From contig NC_088297.1 of assembly GCF_032854445.1 (NCBI RefSeq), forward strand, positions 27,273,915 to 27,337,914: DNA of 64,000 nucleotides, in the 5' to 3' direction. Below are positions 44,633-55,470 of this stretch, piece by piece. The position numbers were made by a program, and so were the translations under genes. Each line of letters opens with the position of its first letter. Positions within the stretch are counted from its first letter, which is position 1. The notes under the pieces are model-generated. The model ran no database searches and had not been told where the DNA came from. It saw nothing but the letters and a program-made list of their open reading frames with translations. Source of the stretch: Liolophura sinensis (taxonomy: Eukaryota > Mollusca > Polyplacophora > Chitonida > Chitonidae).

Positions 44633-47380
44633 CAGGGTTTTACCTGGCTGTAATTTTTGTGGGGTCCAATGGACCCCATTCAGAAAAAAAGTGGGGTCCC
44701 ACATACCATAATGGGGGTCCAATGAATTTTTAATATATAAATGACCTATAAAAACACATATATATATATATTAATGACCTTTGTGCTCTGTTTATTTTTT
44801 TCAATGTTACAAAGACTTTTTCTCTATCATGAAAGTCAAACTCTCAATTTATGTTATGATTATCACTTATATAGTCACTGAGTGGCCTTGAGTGACAGTC
44901 TGACTAACTGTACACTGAGAGAACTTATTAATGAGGAAGTCTTTTTTTCATGTCAGTGAAAATTTTGGCTGCTCTGGCAAAGTCAAAGTGCTCCACACTG
45001 CCACCATTCAGTTTGATAAACATCAGCCTGTTTAGACGTTCTGGGGTTATCCGGTTCCTGGATTTGTTCTTGATTGCATTTTGGATGGAAAATCCCCTCT
45101 CACATGGGGCAGAGGAAACTGGAAGCACCAATGCAATTTTGCCATGTAACACAAAGTCAGGAAACTCTTCATTGAACTCTCTGATCAACACTTTCACAAA
45201 AGCTTCAAATGAAAGCACTTGGTATGACTTAACTAAGTGTTTGAACTGTAGAAAGCTAGCTTCCATTCTCTCTTTGTTAACAAGCTCTTGGTAAAACTCT
45301 ACTAACACACCAAACCGCCATAATCTAAGAGGTTAAGGTCACTAGGGTATCGCCCTGGGTTGAACAGGACATCAAAACATTCAAGCTTGTCTAACATGTC
45401 ACTGGGAAACCTGTCATCAAGGTTACTGCTGAGCTTATCCAGGTAGGTATTTCTGATATCATTAAACCTTTGCCTGAGAATGTTATTATCTGTAACATTC
45501 ACATCATGGTACTTGGCGGCCTCTCCTGTTGTTGGCATCTCACCCAAAGCATTGAGGACTTCCGTAACCTTGCTGGACCCTTTTCTCATGTCAGTCAATG
45601 TGTTCTTGGCAGAAGTAACACTGTGTTTGATATGAGAAAGGTTGACGGCATCTTTCTGGAACGTAAGACTTAGAATTCCAATGGCTGTTAAAATGTCAAT
45701 GAGGAGGGCTGTGAACAACAGGAACAATGAATTGCCAATAAATTTCGATAGTCCTACTGCTTTCGGTGATTTTTCCGCATCAAGGGAGAGCATAATGGCA
45801 CAATAACTGTCTAGAATCATTTTCACAGCAGACTCAATAGAAAGCCAACGAACAGATGTGGGTTGCACGATTTGTTTTGCCTTGCCGTTAAGAACAGTTT
45901 GTAGCTGTCTTAGCTTATCGTATCTGACAGAAGAATCCCTGTAAAACTGATAGAGTGAGTGGATCATGGCGTGATAGTTCTTGCAATACTCAATCGACTT
46001 TCCTGCCTGGGATACAGCTAAATTCAAACGGTGAGCCACGCAGTGGATATGGACAATATTCTTATTTCGACGGCCCAGTTTTGCGCCGAGTCCATTGTGA
46101 CGACCAGTCATTACAGCCGCTCCGTCAGTTCCCAGACCAAGGACTTTCTGCATGTCATCCTGGCAAATGTTTTTCCTTTCCAAAACTAAGATAATGGCAG
46201 TTTCAATACCAGCAGCGGTACCGTCTGTTATACGTTCATTGCCTATAAACGACACATGCACTTCTCCATTGTCAATGTATCTAACATAAATGGCATTTTT
46301 TTTTCCACTGATACATCACAGGTCTCGTCCAACATTATGCCAGTGAAGTCACTTGCCTGTAATTTGTCAAGAATGCTTTCCTCCACGACTTGTTCTATAC
46401 ACTCCTCCATATCGGAGACAATTTGCGGCCGTTTGTAGTACTGCTTCACTTTTACACCATTCAAAACTTGCAAGTCCATTAGGTCTCGAAAATTATCAGC
46501 GGCAATGTTATTTTTGGCCATCACAAAAACAGTTCTTAGCTGAATCATTTCGCTGTTCATTTTTTCGTCGTACGTATTTTGGCTGACTTCGCGAACTTTT
46601 TTCATGGCCGCATCTGTGTGAGAGCGCATATGTAAAATCTTTACAGCCTCGATGTGTTGTTTAGAATCTTGATGGCGGGACAATGCGCTGAGTTGATAGT
46701 TACAACAGCCCTGGTTTGTTGCGAAGGAATAGTCAAAATTTGCACTTTTACAAGTGTTACATATCATACCCGAGGCCTGGGATTCGGAGTTGGCCCTACT
46801 CAACCATGGAAATTTCATTTGCCATTCGGTTTGAAACGATCGAGTGCGAGCCCGTTTAGGTGCCGATACCGCGTCTGTTTCAGTGTGTGAAGTTTTTTCA
46901 GCTTCAGCCGGCTCAGGTGATTCAGAATCACGCATGACAACAGTGTGGCTAGACTCGGATCCACCGCCGAAAAACTTTGACAACTTGGACTGTTTGCTCA
47001 TGATTTGCTTTGAATGATAGCCCATTTGCTCAGCGGACCGCTTACACTTTGCAGCGCGTGCCGTGTGCATTGAAGCAGTGCGTCAATTCATTGATCCCCC
47101 TCTAGCAGCATACGTCACAATTGTAGGCCACGCATGCTATTTTTAGCGCTGGATGTGCCATGTTGCTACCGTAGAACACGTGGATGCTGGTTTATGAAAA
47201 TAACTGGATACATGAATTATTTTAGTGACTAAATCAGCTTCCATGGGCACTTGGATGTGGTTGTAAATTTTGGGGGGTTTTTTTGTTGCGTCCCATGGGA
47301 CCCCTGCCGATGCATTTTTTGCGTCCAAGTCAAAAAACACGCGTCAGAGACGCGTGTTTTTTGCGTCCGGTAAATCCCTG
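44633..47380 (-). mobile_element. hAT transposon (inner), minus orientation
   Basis: Terminal inverted repeats CAGGGTTTTACCTGGCTG (44633) and CAGGGATTTACCGGACGC (complement, ending 47380), flanked by a 5-bp duplication ATATG (44628-44632 and 47381-47385). Subterminal palindromes are present: TGGGGTCCAATGGACCCCA near 44663 and a 14-bp stem AAAAAACACGCGTC...GACGCGTGTTTTTT at 47332-47362. It carries one transposase gene on the minus strand. The short duplication differs from the 8 bp usual for hATs. Confidence 0.9.
44928..47070 (-). pseudogene. hAT transposase of the inner element (KIAA1586/ZNF862-like), two frameshifts
   Basis: Read from 47070 downward. An N-terminal nuclear-type basic region and a zinc finger (CNTCKSANF...SRHQDSKQH) are followed by the catalytic core with Asp in GIMLDETCDVS, Asp in LGLGTDGAAVMTGRHNG, the C-x2-H of HCVAHRLNL, and Glu in APCERGFSIQNAIKN near the C-terminus. 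The style matches the domesticated KIAA1586/ZNF862 group. The frame is broken twice: at a nine-T run (46296-46304, plus strand), where one more base would restore it, and near 45310. Both breaks are single-base. Either the copy is dead or one break is a consensus error. Confidence 0.85.
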
Positions 47381-49924
47381 ATATGGACGCTTCACACTGT
47401 ACAACATCACCATTCCTACAAATCCAACGAAGGGATTCAAGCTGTTTTCAAAACCGTGTTTCCAGATAGTGAAATTGCGAAACGATTTACATGTGGTGAG
47501 AAGAAAACAGCATATTTGTGTTGTTTTGGACTTGCTCCACATTTCAAATCCTTGTTGGAAAGTCGTGTAAAACAAGAACAATTTGTGCTCTGCTTCGATG
47601 AAAGCCTCAATAAGGTAACAAAGAATGAGCAGCTTGACCTACATGTAAGATTTTGGGACACAAATTGTGTTTCCACTAGATATCTGGGATCACAGTTCTT
47701 GGGCCATACAAATGCTGAAGCCCTACTTGAGAGTGTGTGTGAAGATCTTGAGAGGATGAATCTTTCAAATTTACAACAGGTATCAATGGATGGGCCATCC
47801 GTAAATTGGAAACTTTTTGATATGCTCCAAGACAAGGTTGAAAAAGACACTGGAAACAAATTTCTGAACATTGGCAGTTGTGGACTTCATGTTATCCACG
47901 GTGCCCTGAAAGATGGGTTCTTTAAATCTGACAATGGTGTTCACAATTTCCTTTCATCTTTGTACTGGCTGTTTAAAGATTCCCCTGCACGACGAGAAGA
48001 CTTCTCAAAACTGACAGGTTCCAACACATTTCCGTTGATGTTTTGTAAGCACAGGTGGGTGGAAAATGTCCCTGTTGCTGAAAGAGCATTGGAGATGTTC
48101 GACAATGTGAAAATGTTTGTTAAGGCAGATCAAGACAAAAAAGTGAAAGACCCTGGGACAAAGTCATTTCAAACTGTGCAGGAAGGATGTCAGAATGTTT
48201 TGCTTTATGCAAATATCCATATGTTCCTGACAGTAAGCAAACTGCTGACACCATTCCAGACCATGTATCAAGCAGAAAGACCACTGCTGCCCTTCATGTC
48301 AGATGACCTCTCCTACTTGCTAAAAAGCCTGCTTCAGTCAGTGATCAAAGCAGATGTTCTAAAAGAAATTGATACCCCACTTAAACTAATTAAGCTTGAT
48401 GTAAGAGACAAAAAGCTGTGGAAAGAAGTATCAGCAGTAGATCTTGGGTTTTCAGCAGAAAATGAAGTAAAGCGGTTGCATTCAAAGAAGAAAATTTCAG
48501 ATCGTCAACTCATTGAGCTGCGACAGGGTCACCGTGAAGCATTACTTCGCGTTGTCGAGAAACTTCAAAACAAATCACTATTGAGTTACACTCTTGTTCG
48601 TAACATGAAGTGTTTAGATCCGAGACAGATGGTTCTGGACAAATCTGGCTGTGTAGCAAAGATGAAGAGACTGTTAAAGTGTCTGGTGGACAGTAAGAAA
48701 ATCATTGAGTCAAATTGTGATGATGTGATTAGAGAGTACCAAGAGTTCTTGGATCAAGAAGTTCCAATGGCAGAGGCAAGCTTTAGTGAATTTAATCCAA
48801 AGCTTGATACCCAGAGAGGTGATGTTTTTTTGCATGACCATCTTGCCCACAAAGCCAAAAAGTTATGGCGAGTTGTCAAAAGCCTTCTTATTTTGTCACA
48901 TGGCCAGGCAAGTGTGGAGCAGGGATTCTCTGTGAATAAAGAAGTTGCAACAGACAACTTGCAAGAAAGATCTTTCGTGGCTCAGAGAATAGTCCTTGAT
49001 CACCTCTCAGCAGTTGGTGGTATTTCAGGTGTAAACCTTACAAAGCCTCTAGTGCTTGCTGTAGGTAGTGCAAGGCAGAAGTATATGGCCCACCTAGATG
49101 ATGTGAAAAGACAGAAAGAATCACATAAACAAGCACAGAAAAGAAAGTCAACAATGGACCAGTTAGAGGAATTGAAAATGAAGAAAAGGAGAATCGAACA
49201 GAACATAGCAGGTTTATACAAGTCATCAGAAGAGTTTTCAGAGAGGGCAGAGGCAACAGGGGACATTACCTATGTGGCAAGAGCCAACAGCCTCAGGAGA
49301 AATGCTAAGGAGAAATCCAACAGTATTACAGATATTGACAGAGAAATAGAGGAAATCCTGAAAAATCTTAAGAATTAGGCTACAGGCATCTGAAATTTTA
49401 GAGACTTTAGTGAGTTATCTAAACTGAGTGAGACCTAATGGACCTCATTAAAACTGTGCTCTAAACCATTATCTGAACACGTACTGTGTGATTGAACTTC
49501 TTGTTTTATTGCCTGTTACCTTAATGTGTGTTTGCCTGAATTGGCATTTGAGATTTGAAATGTGTTCAGTTATCTTAACTGACTCATTCAACATTAAAAT
49601 CTGTGTCTGCTGGAATTTGTCCCAATTAAAAGTGTTACAATTTAACTCTCTGGCTTGCTTCGTATTCAGTATGGTCGCTGATGGTGTAGCTATCTCGAAT
49701 ATAGGTGCTTGTCCATCAACCTGAGGCTGCACGAGCGTGGTTTCAATACCTGTGTCAAGGGATTTTCATGATCCTCATGCTTTCACTGTGTGAGGCCTTG
49801 ATCGCAATATGCAGTCGGTGTTGCTATTTATATGGCTTTACATGGATGTTGTGACTTCCGTTCGCATTAAGTTCATTACAGATCGCATGCAGTTCATCAA
49901 TATGTCGAGTCAGTCATACAAGTT

Positions 49925-50060
49925 CAGCTGGTATAACTCACCAAAGGTCGCTGGTTTACCACGGGTACTCTGCCTTCCTCCAGCCGCAATGCACTAGTCG
50001 CCATCATAGAAGTGAAAAATTCTTTGTGTGGTGTAAGACAAAGATTAAATGAATAGATCT
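49925..50060 (+). mobile_element. Degenerate SINE inside the outer hAT
   Basis: CACCAAAGGTCGCTGGTTTA, CTCTGCCTTCCTCCAGCCGC, CATCATAGAAGTGAAAAATT and GGTGTAAGACAAAGATTAAA resemble the main SINE with many changes. It sits in the 3' non-coding end of the outer hAT. Confidence 0.55.
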
Positions 50061-50213
50061 TTACAAACAACTTGATGAAATTGGTCTTTAATTTTGGAGA
50101 ATGACAGCCTTAAAAGTCTTTAAAAAGTCTTTAATTTTCATAATACCTAAGGTGTATGAACCCTGTATTAGAGAATCACTGTCAATAGGTATAACGATGA
50201 TGTTGGTATAACA

Positions 50214-51240
50214 GTGCGTACAATGAAACATCATCAAAAAGCACAAGCACTACGGGAGGAGTTTGAGACGCTCCTAGGTGTGCGGCCCAAGTACCCACGG
50301 TCCCACATTGCCTTGGAAGAACTGCAGGGGATCCTCGACAGGTATAAAACGGCTGTGGCTGAGTTGAAGCGGCTGCAAGACAGCAAGAACTCCCGAAGTA
50401 ACGAGGAGTTGAAGCAAGACGTCAGTAACGAGGAGTTAAAGCAAGACGTTAAGAACCTCCTCAGTAACGAGGAATTGGATGAATTGCTAGGCGAAAAGAA
50501 ACTAGAATTCATTAACACCGGCAGGGTTATAAGGAATCTCCTCCGGGTCTGGCAGATGAATGTACCCGAAGGCGTTTGGACGGACTCAGTAGCCGTCTTA
50601 GAAGAAGTTCGAGCTGTTATTCGCCAGAAGCTAGAAGAAGAGATCCTGGCACTCAACGGGGTTCAATTCCAACTAGGCCTCAGGGTTCAGTTGCGAAAGA
50701 GCAACGCCGATGGCAGTGAAGAGTATACCAGCCCAGTACTACACAACAAACAGGAGGCCCTCTTAGAAGCCGGTGACATTGACGGGGCTCTAGAAAAGGC
50801 CTTCCCCACCATCCAGGAGGTGCTAGAAAAATGGACACAGCGAGGGTCAGGGTGGGTTGTCAATAGCGTGCAAACACTCTGGCTTGACATTGCAAGGTAT
50901 CAGCCACTGAGAGGCGGGTCCTACATCCCCCTACCCGCAGCTGTGAGTAACAAGAAAGCAGTCATCGGTGTGAAGAACAAAGACGACGACTGCCTCCGAT
51001 GGGCACTCCGGTCTACCTTATTTCCAGCCGCCGGGCACCCTCAGAGACCAACAAAGTACCCCACCAATGATGGTCTTGACTTTGGGGGGATCGACACCCC
51101 CACGCCCATCTCTCAGATCCCTAAAGTGGAGTAAAAGAACGACCTCGCCATCAACGTGTTCGGGTGGGACAAGGGCGTGATCGTGCACCGCCTCAGCAAG
51201 AAGCCCGGCGACATGCCGCGAATCAATCTGCTGCTGATTG
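50214..51240 (+). pseudogene. Polinton-associated protein, N-terminal part of the polymerase-linked polyprotein type
   Basis: A frame from ATG 50223 runs to TAA 51132-51134, then resumes in the same frame to about 51240 before all resemblance stops. The N-terminal half is acidic and coiled-coil-like with a duplicated SNEELKQDV segment. The C-terminal part (GSGWVVNSVQTLWLDIARYQ; LRGGSYIPLP; KKAVIGVKNKDDDCLRWALR; PISQIPKVE) is a conserved block that usually precedes DNA polymerase B in invertebrate elements of this type. The in-frame stop at 51132 and the lost downstream part make this a broken gene. Its role is unknown. Confidence 0.7.
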
Positions 51241-52100
51241 ATCATGCAGAAATGTTGATCAACCAGTCAATGCCGTTTTAACTCTGTTGAGGTTGACGGC
51301 CGCTGCCAAACTCCTCACCTCGTTTTTTGACAGCATGATATCGGCTAAGCATCTGCAGGAGAATATTGACTATAAGTATTTTGTTCAGTCTTAACATTGA
51401 AGGCAGTTATACTGAATTTAGTGTCTTTAAAGATATAACTGTGAAGAAACTACTGGTTAACAAAACTTCGCCCTGTTTGTGCAGAAAAAATGTATCTTTG
51501 TATGGCAGAGGAATAGTTTGTTTTCTGTCGGGACACTCACACGAGGGCCGAATGACTGTTTACAAAAATGGCGTCCCGTGGGAAATGCATATCAAAAAGG
51601 TCCATTGCTTTTTGGGAGGACGATTTAAAATCAAATTTTGAATTTACGTTGGATGATGGAGGAGAGAAAGTAGTGGCTGTAACATGCAGTCTGCTTACAT
51701 TTATGATGTTATTTGAGTGCTTCTGTTCCTGATGAATAAATCTGTTGAAATTTTCAACACTGGTTTTAACATCAAACTAAAAACGCAACTTTGTATCATC
51801 AGTTAATAAGGTTTTCTCATATGTTTATCATATGCTGAATTATGGTATTCATTTATTGTGTCCTGTTGCCTGATTGTTAGTTGGCACTTGTGACAAGGGC
51901 TCGCCATCAATAAAAGTCGATTTAGGTTAATTTGTCACCAAACCGTTTGTGTTTAAAGTTTTGATAAATCTAAATATTAAAAGAGTTAAACTGAATTTTA
52001 GTTGTTTCTTACATGTATATACATTTATTTTGAGAATTTTCGTTTTGACTCTTTGGGCTCTCGCAAATGGCAGTAGTGGGAGTCCACCTGGACTCTCGCG
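51241..52100. other. Unidentified AT-rich segment interrupting the Polinton gene
   Basis: The conserved frame breaks off near 51240 and recognisable polymerase-associated sequence resumes near 52100, with more than 100 expected residues missing. The DNA between is AT-rich, with short open frames of no known family. It could be an insertion of another element that replaced Polinton sequence. No terminal repeats were found. Confidence 0.4.
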
Positions 52101-52133
52101 TCTCCGCACGAAATTCTGACCCTGGAACGCCCC

Positions 52134-54306
52134 GTGGAATACAGAGGCCCTAACGCGACAGAACACTTCCTCAGAGCTCTCCAACAGGAGGAGCGGGAAA
52201 TCAAAAATGTTCTAGCCAACCTTATACCCATGAATATGACTCCCCAGGACTGGCAGGCCCACAACAACGTGTGTGAGAAGCCTCTAGGCGCCGATTCTGT
52301 GCGCGATCACTGCCATATCACCGGCAAGTACAGAGGCGCGGCCCATAACGCATGCAACCTAAAGTTGCGGCTGGGTCCCAAGACAGCCATACCAGTAGTC
52401 TTCCACAACCTACGGGGCTACGACGGGCACCTCCTGATGCAGGCCATAAGTAAGGCGGAGGGCCGCATCTCCTGCATCCCCAACAGCACGGAAAAGTACA
52501 TCTCCTTCTCACTGGGGCAGCTCCGCTTCATCGACAGCATTCAATTCTTACCGACTTCCCTTGACAACCTGGTAGAGGCCAACAAACCGGAGGCTTTCCA
52601 CATCACAGCCCGGTATGAGCCCGCCGAAGAAAAATGAAAGCTGCTCATGCGTAAGGGTGTCTACCCCTGTGAGTATATGGACTCCTGGGAGCGCTTCGAC
52701 GAGTCAAGCCTCCCACCCAAAGAGGCTTTCTACAGTAATCTCAAAGTCAGAGGCATTAGCGATGAAGACTACATCCACGCTCAACAGGTATGGAAGGTAT
52801 TTGACTGCACCAATCTGGGAGACTACACAGACCTTTACTGCCGCACAGACGTGCTCCTGTTGGCCGATGTGTTTGAGGCCTTCCGGAAGACTTGTTTACG
52901 GCAGTATGGATTGGACCCTGCACACTACTTTACGAGCCCAGGTCTCTCGTGGGATGCACTGTTCAAGAAGACCGGGGTAGAGCTGGAGCTGTTGACAGAC
53001 TACAACCAACATCTCTTCATTGAGAAGGGGTTGCGCGGAGGTATCTTCATGGTAAGTAAGCGATACGCCAAAGCCAATAATCCGCAGGTGGAGGGATACA
53101 ACCCAGAAAGTCCAAACAGCTACATCCAATACCTAGACGCCAATACCTTCCAATGGGCGGCTTCCAGTGGGTAGATGACGCACGGCGTCTCGGCGAAACG
53201 ATTGCTACCCACCCCCACGACAGTCCTTCAGGTTACATCCTCGAGGTTGACCTAGAGTATCCGGCCGGCCTACATAACGCACATAACTGGTGGTCCAGAA
53301 GGAGTGGATGTCAGGCTATCAGCACGGCCTTCTCGGTAGGTCTACCGAGGTCGAAAAGCTGGTCCCCAACCTCCGCAACAAGGAACGGTACGTCCTGCAC
53401 TACCGGAACCTACAGCTGTATCTATCTCTAGGAATGCGCCTGACCAAGGTTCACCGGGCCCTGAGATTCGCCCAGAGCCCTTGGATGGAACCCTATATCA
53501 GGATGAACACCAAGCTCCGAAAAACGGCCACGAGTAAATTCGAGAAGGACCTGTACAACTCGGTCTTCGGAAAAATCATGGAGAACCTTCGGAAGCGTGT
53601 GGACGCCAAGCTGGTATGCTCTGGAGAAGACGATAAGATCCGGCGCTTGATAGCCAGCCTGAGCTTCGCACGGGCGAACATATTTGATGATGACCTCGCA
53701 GCGTTTCAGATGCACAAGACCCGTCTAGTCCTAAACCGACCTATCTGCGTGGGCATGAGCATTCTAGATCTCTCCAAGCACCTGATGTACGACTTCTACT
53801 ACAACCACATGAAGGCCCAGTACGGAGAGCGCTGCCAGTTCCTCTACGCTGACACGAATAGTCTGCTACTCGAGATTAAGACTGAGGATGTTTATGAGGA
53901 TATAGCTGAGAATGCAAACCTGTACGACACCTCAGATTACCCACAAGACCACCCCCTGCACAGCGTAGCAAATATGAAGGACAAGTGCGCGGGGCGGCAG
54001 ATCGCCGAATGCATGAATCGTCTGCGCCCCAAGATGTACTCCATTCTGGAGGCAGGTGGAGCCAACATTAAGAAGGCCAAGGGCGTGAAAAACGGAGTTG
54101 TGGAAAAGCGCACCCGCCATAAGCAGTACAAAGAGGCCCTCTTCGAGAAAAAGATCTTCCGACGCAGTATGGACGTGCTGCGATCAGAGCGCCACCATAT
54201 CTATGGGCAGCACCTGAATAAGGTCTCACTGTCCCCCTTCGATAGTAAGCGCTGGATAGCCGAAGATTGTGTCCACACTTTGGCTCATGGCCATGCGCCT
54301 CCTTGA
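52134..54306 (+). pseudogene. Polinton DNA polymerase B pseudogene
   Basis: Order of parts: an HNH/endonuclease VII-like segment (DHCHITGKYRGAAHNACNL), exonuclease motif II (NLRGYDGHLL), exonuclease III region (YTDLYCRTDVLLLADVF), the palm and TPR-like region (FIEKGLRGGIFMVSKRYAKA; GYILEVDLEYP), the finger region (TATSKFEKDLYNSVFGKIME), the palm motif C region at about 53850 and the C-terminal thumb (YSILEAGGANIKKAKGVK). The gene is broken by an in-frame TGA at 52635-52637, a frame change with a small loss near 53150 just after palm motif A (IQYLDAN), and another near 53285. In motif C the second aspartate of DTDS is asparagine (YADTNSLL), so even unbroken it would lack a catalytic residue. 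Confidence 0.88.
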
Positions 54307-54329
54307 CGGCAGGATGGGACTTTGAGGAA

Positions 54330-54533
54330 CTACCGTAGAAGCCCATCCGGGGGAAGTTGAGTATCAGGAGGCACTATAAGCAACTCCTCATGAACGAATC
54401 CCCATCGCGAACCATCCGACGTATCGTCTACATAGTACAGCACGGGTTCATTAGGCTTTGTGACAGAGCGCCCAAGCCGATATATCTCTAGAGACCAGAC
54501 AGGGTCAGTCGCGCGACGGCGGTCGCCCTCCAA
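54330..54533 (-). pseudogene. C-terminal remnant of the Polinton integrase
   Basis: The minus-strand frame contains VWSLEIYRLGRSVTKPN, VLYYVDD and GFVHEELLIVPPD, resembling the C-terminal SH3/chromo-like end of Polinton integrases. The catalytic DDE core that should precede it is not found. The position would instead be occupied by the plus-strand membrane-protein frame, so a deletion joined the two. It converges tail to tail with the polymerase. Confidence 0.65.
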
Positions 54534-54976
54534 CTCTCCAGGCTGATAGAGATAACGAGCGCCAACACCCTCAGGGATCTTCCGCTCATTAAGTACCAGC
54601 GCGGTGTCTTAGCCGCCAAGGCCCTTGATTCGGCCATGCTTACGGCCGGTTTGGGACTAGGGGTTGCAGGTGTGGGACTACTCACAACAATAATTGCAGC
54701 CCCTGCTGTCTTGGATATGGAAGCTGCGGCCATAGCTTGCGGTGTCTTAAATACCGCCGTAAAATTCGTTAGCCGCCGACTTCACGCAAAGGCCAAGAAA
54801 CATAACGATATACGGCTGAGGCTAAACTTAACAGCATCTGTGCGCAGGTATCTACGGCATTATCTGATGGTGTTATTTCGGACGTAGAGTACACGCAAGT
54901 CGTTCAGGAACACCAGAACTACTCTGATCCAAAGCAGGAGACAGTGCTAAGTCTCGTAAGACATTCACCGCCGTAG
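54497..54976 (+). pseudogene. Polinton-associated membrane protein, frameshifted
   Basis: The frame opens after a stop at about 54490 and has a long hydrophobic stretch (AGLGLGVAGVGLLTTIIAAP, then AAAIACGV) followed by a basic region (SRRLHAKAKKHNDIR). One frame ends at 54887. The likely continuation lies in another frame from about 54835 and stops at 54976. Proteins with this membrane-plus-AKKH layout occur with Polintons as I recall, but the function is unknown to me. Confidence 0.55.
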
Positions 54977-55072
54977 AGATCGATGAAAGCACGAAAAACA
55001 GCTTATAGATCTCGGCCGAAAACTAGCTCGGCAAGAGCTGAAAAACGCTCTTTCCGAATGATGTTCTGGGCG

Positions 55073-55321
55073 TTAGGGTTGTTGCCTCATTAGCTCGGGG
55101 AACAGCCGGTTTTCATAATACTGCCGGATTGGCTCGGGGTGATCCACCGAAGCGCACACGTCGTTGGTGAAGAGCTTCAGCATGAGCAGCCGGCCCGCAT
55201 TGACGCGTCTGTCTTCAAACATGCTGTGGGTGACTTCTTTGGAGCCTCGCAAGTCTTGCACTGTGCCGACTAACTTCGCCCAAATAGGCTGGCTGGTCGT
55301 TTCCATCGCGGGAGATCCCAT
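55073..55321 (-). CDS. Short minus-strand Polinton frame of unknown function
   Basis: An 82-codon frame beginning MGSPAMETTSQPIW and ending in PEPIRQYYENRLFPELM, just inside the right terminal repeat. It has normal amino-acid composition and no stops. I do not recognise a domain, and it could be a fragment of a longer Polinton protein. Confidence 0.4.
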   Translation of the reverse strand: MGSPAMETTSQPIWAKLVGTVQDLRGSKEVTHSMFEDRRVNAGRLLMLKLFTNDVCASVDHPEPIRQYYENRLFPELMRQQP

Positions 55322-55470
55322 GATTATTCATTGTATTCGCTGTATACCTAATAAGAAATTTCGATAGCGGCCAGACCCTCCGCTGGGGGGGCTGGGGGCC
55401 TCTATTTTGTTCTGGGGAGGGCCCAGGGGGAGGGTGTGCCAGAACTCCTATTCTGTATACTACTCGTTCA

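Larger units (their letters stand above)
43895..49378 (+). pseudogene. hAT transposase of the outer element, split by a nested hAT
   Basis: Exon 1 (43895-44228) encodes an N-terminal BED-type finger (CKVC...HMSGKKH, about residues 30-60) and a glutamine run before a donor at 44229. The remainder continues to 44632, is interrupted by the 2.75-kb insert, and resumes at 47381-49378. Across the insert, AETVKAE-type sequence before it (VERE, KAEII) and the downstream WTLHTVQHHHSYK stay in frame. The catalytic domain is otherwise undamaged: Asp in LCFDESLNK, Asp in VSMDGPSVNW, the C-x2-H of SCGLHVIHG, and Glu in GQASVEQGFSVNK, followed by a lysine-rich coiled tail. The exact intron acceptor before 44632 is not clear. 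The transposase is inactive as it stands because of the insertion. Confidence 0.85.
43475..50165 (+). mobile_element. hAT transposon (outer), inserted in the Polinton
   Basis: Imperfect terminal inverted repeats CAGGGTTCGTACGCTGCCTT (43475) and its partner, the complement of AAGGTGTATGAACCCTG ending 50165. A 6-bp target-site duplication TATTAG lies at 43469-43474 and 50166-50171. Subterminal DNA at both ends repeats TTAAAAGTCTTTAA. It encodes a BED-finger hAT transposase. It is itself interrupted by a second hAT (44633-47380); without that insert it is about 3.9 kb. Confidence 0.92.
43058..55463 (+). mobile_element. Defective Polinton/Maverick-like element
   Basis: Perfect 76-bp terminal inverted repeats (43058-43133 and 55388-55463) begin GTAGTATACAGAATAGGAGT, and TCGTTCA is directly repeated on both sides (43051-43057 and 55464-55470). 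If the element is taken to begin AGTAGTAT, the duplication is 5-6 bp. Polintons usually make 6-bp duplications and have AG...CT ends. The payload contains a protein-primed-type DNA polymerase B pseudogene, an integrase C-terminal remnant and small Polinton-associated proteins. No capsid, protease or packaging ATPase gene is seen. Without the nested hAT it is only about 5.7 kb, against 15-20 kb for a full element, so most genes are lost and it is non-autonomous. Confidence 0.88.
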
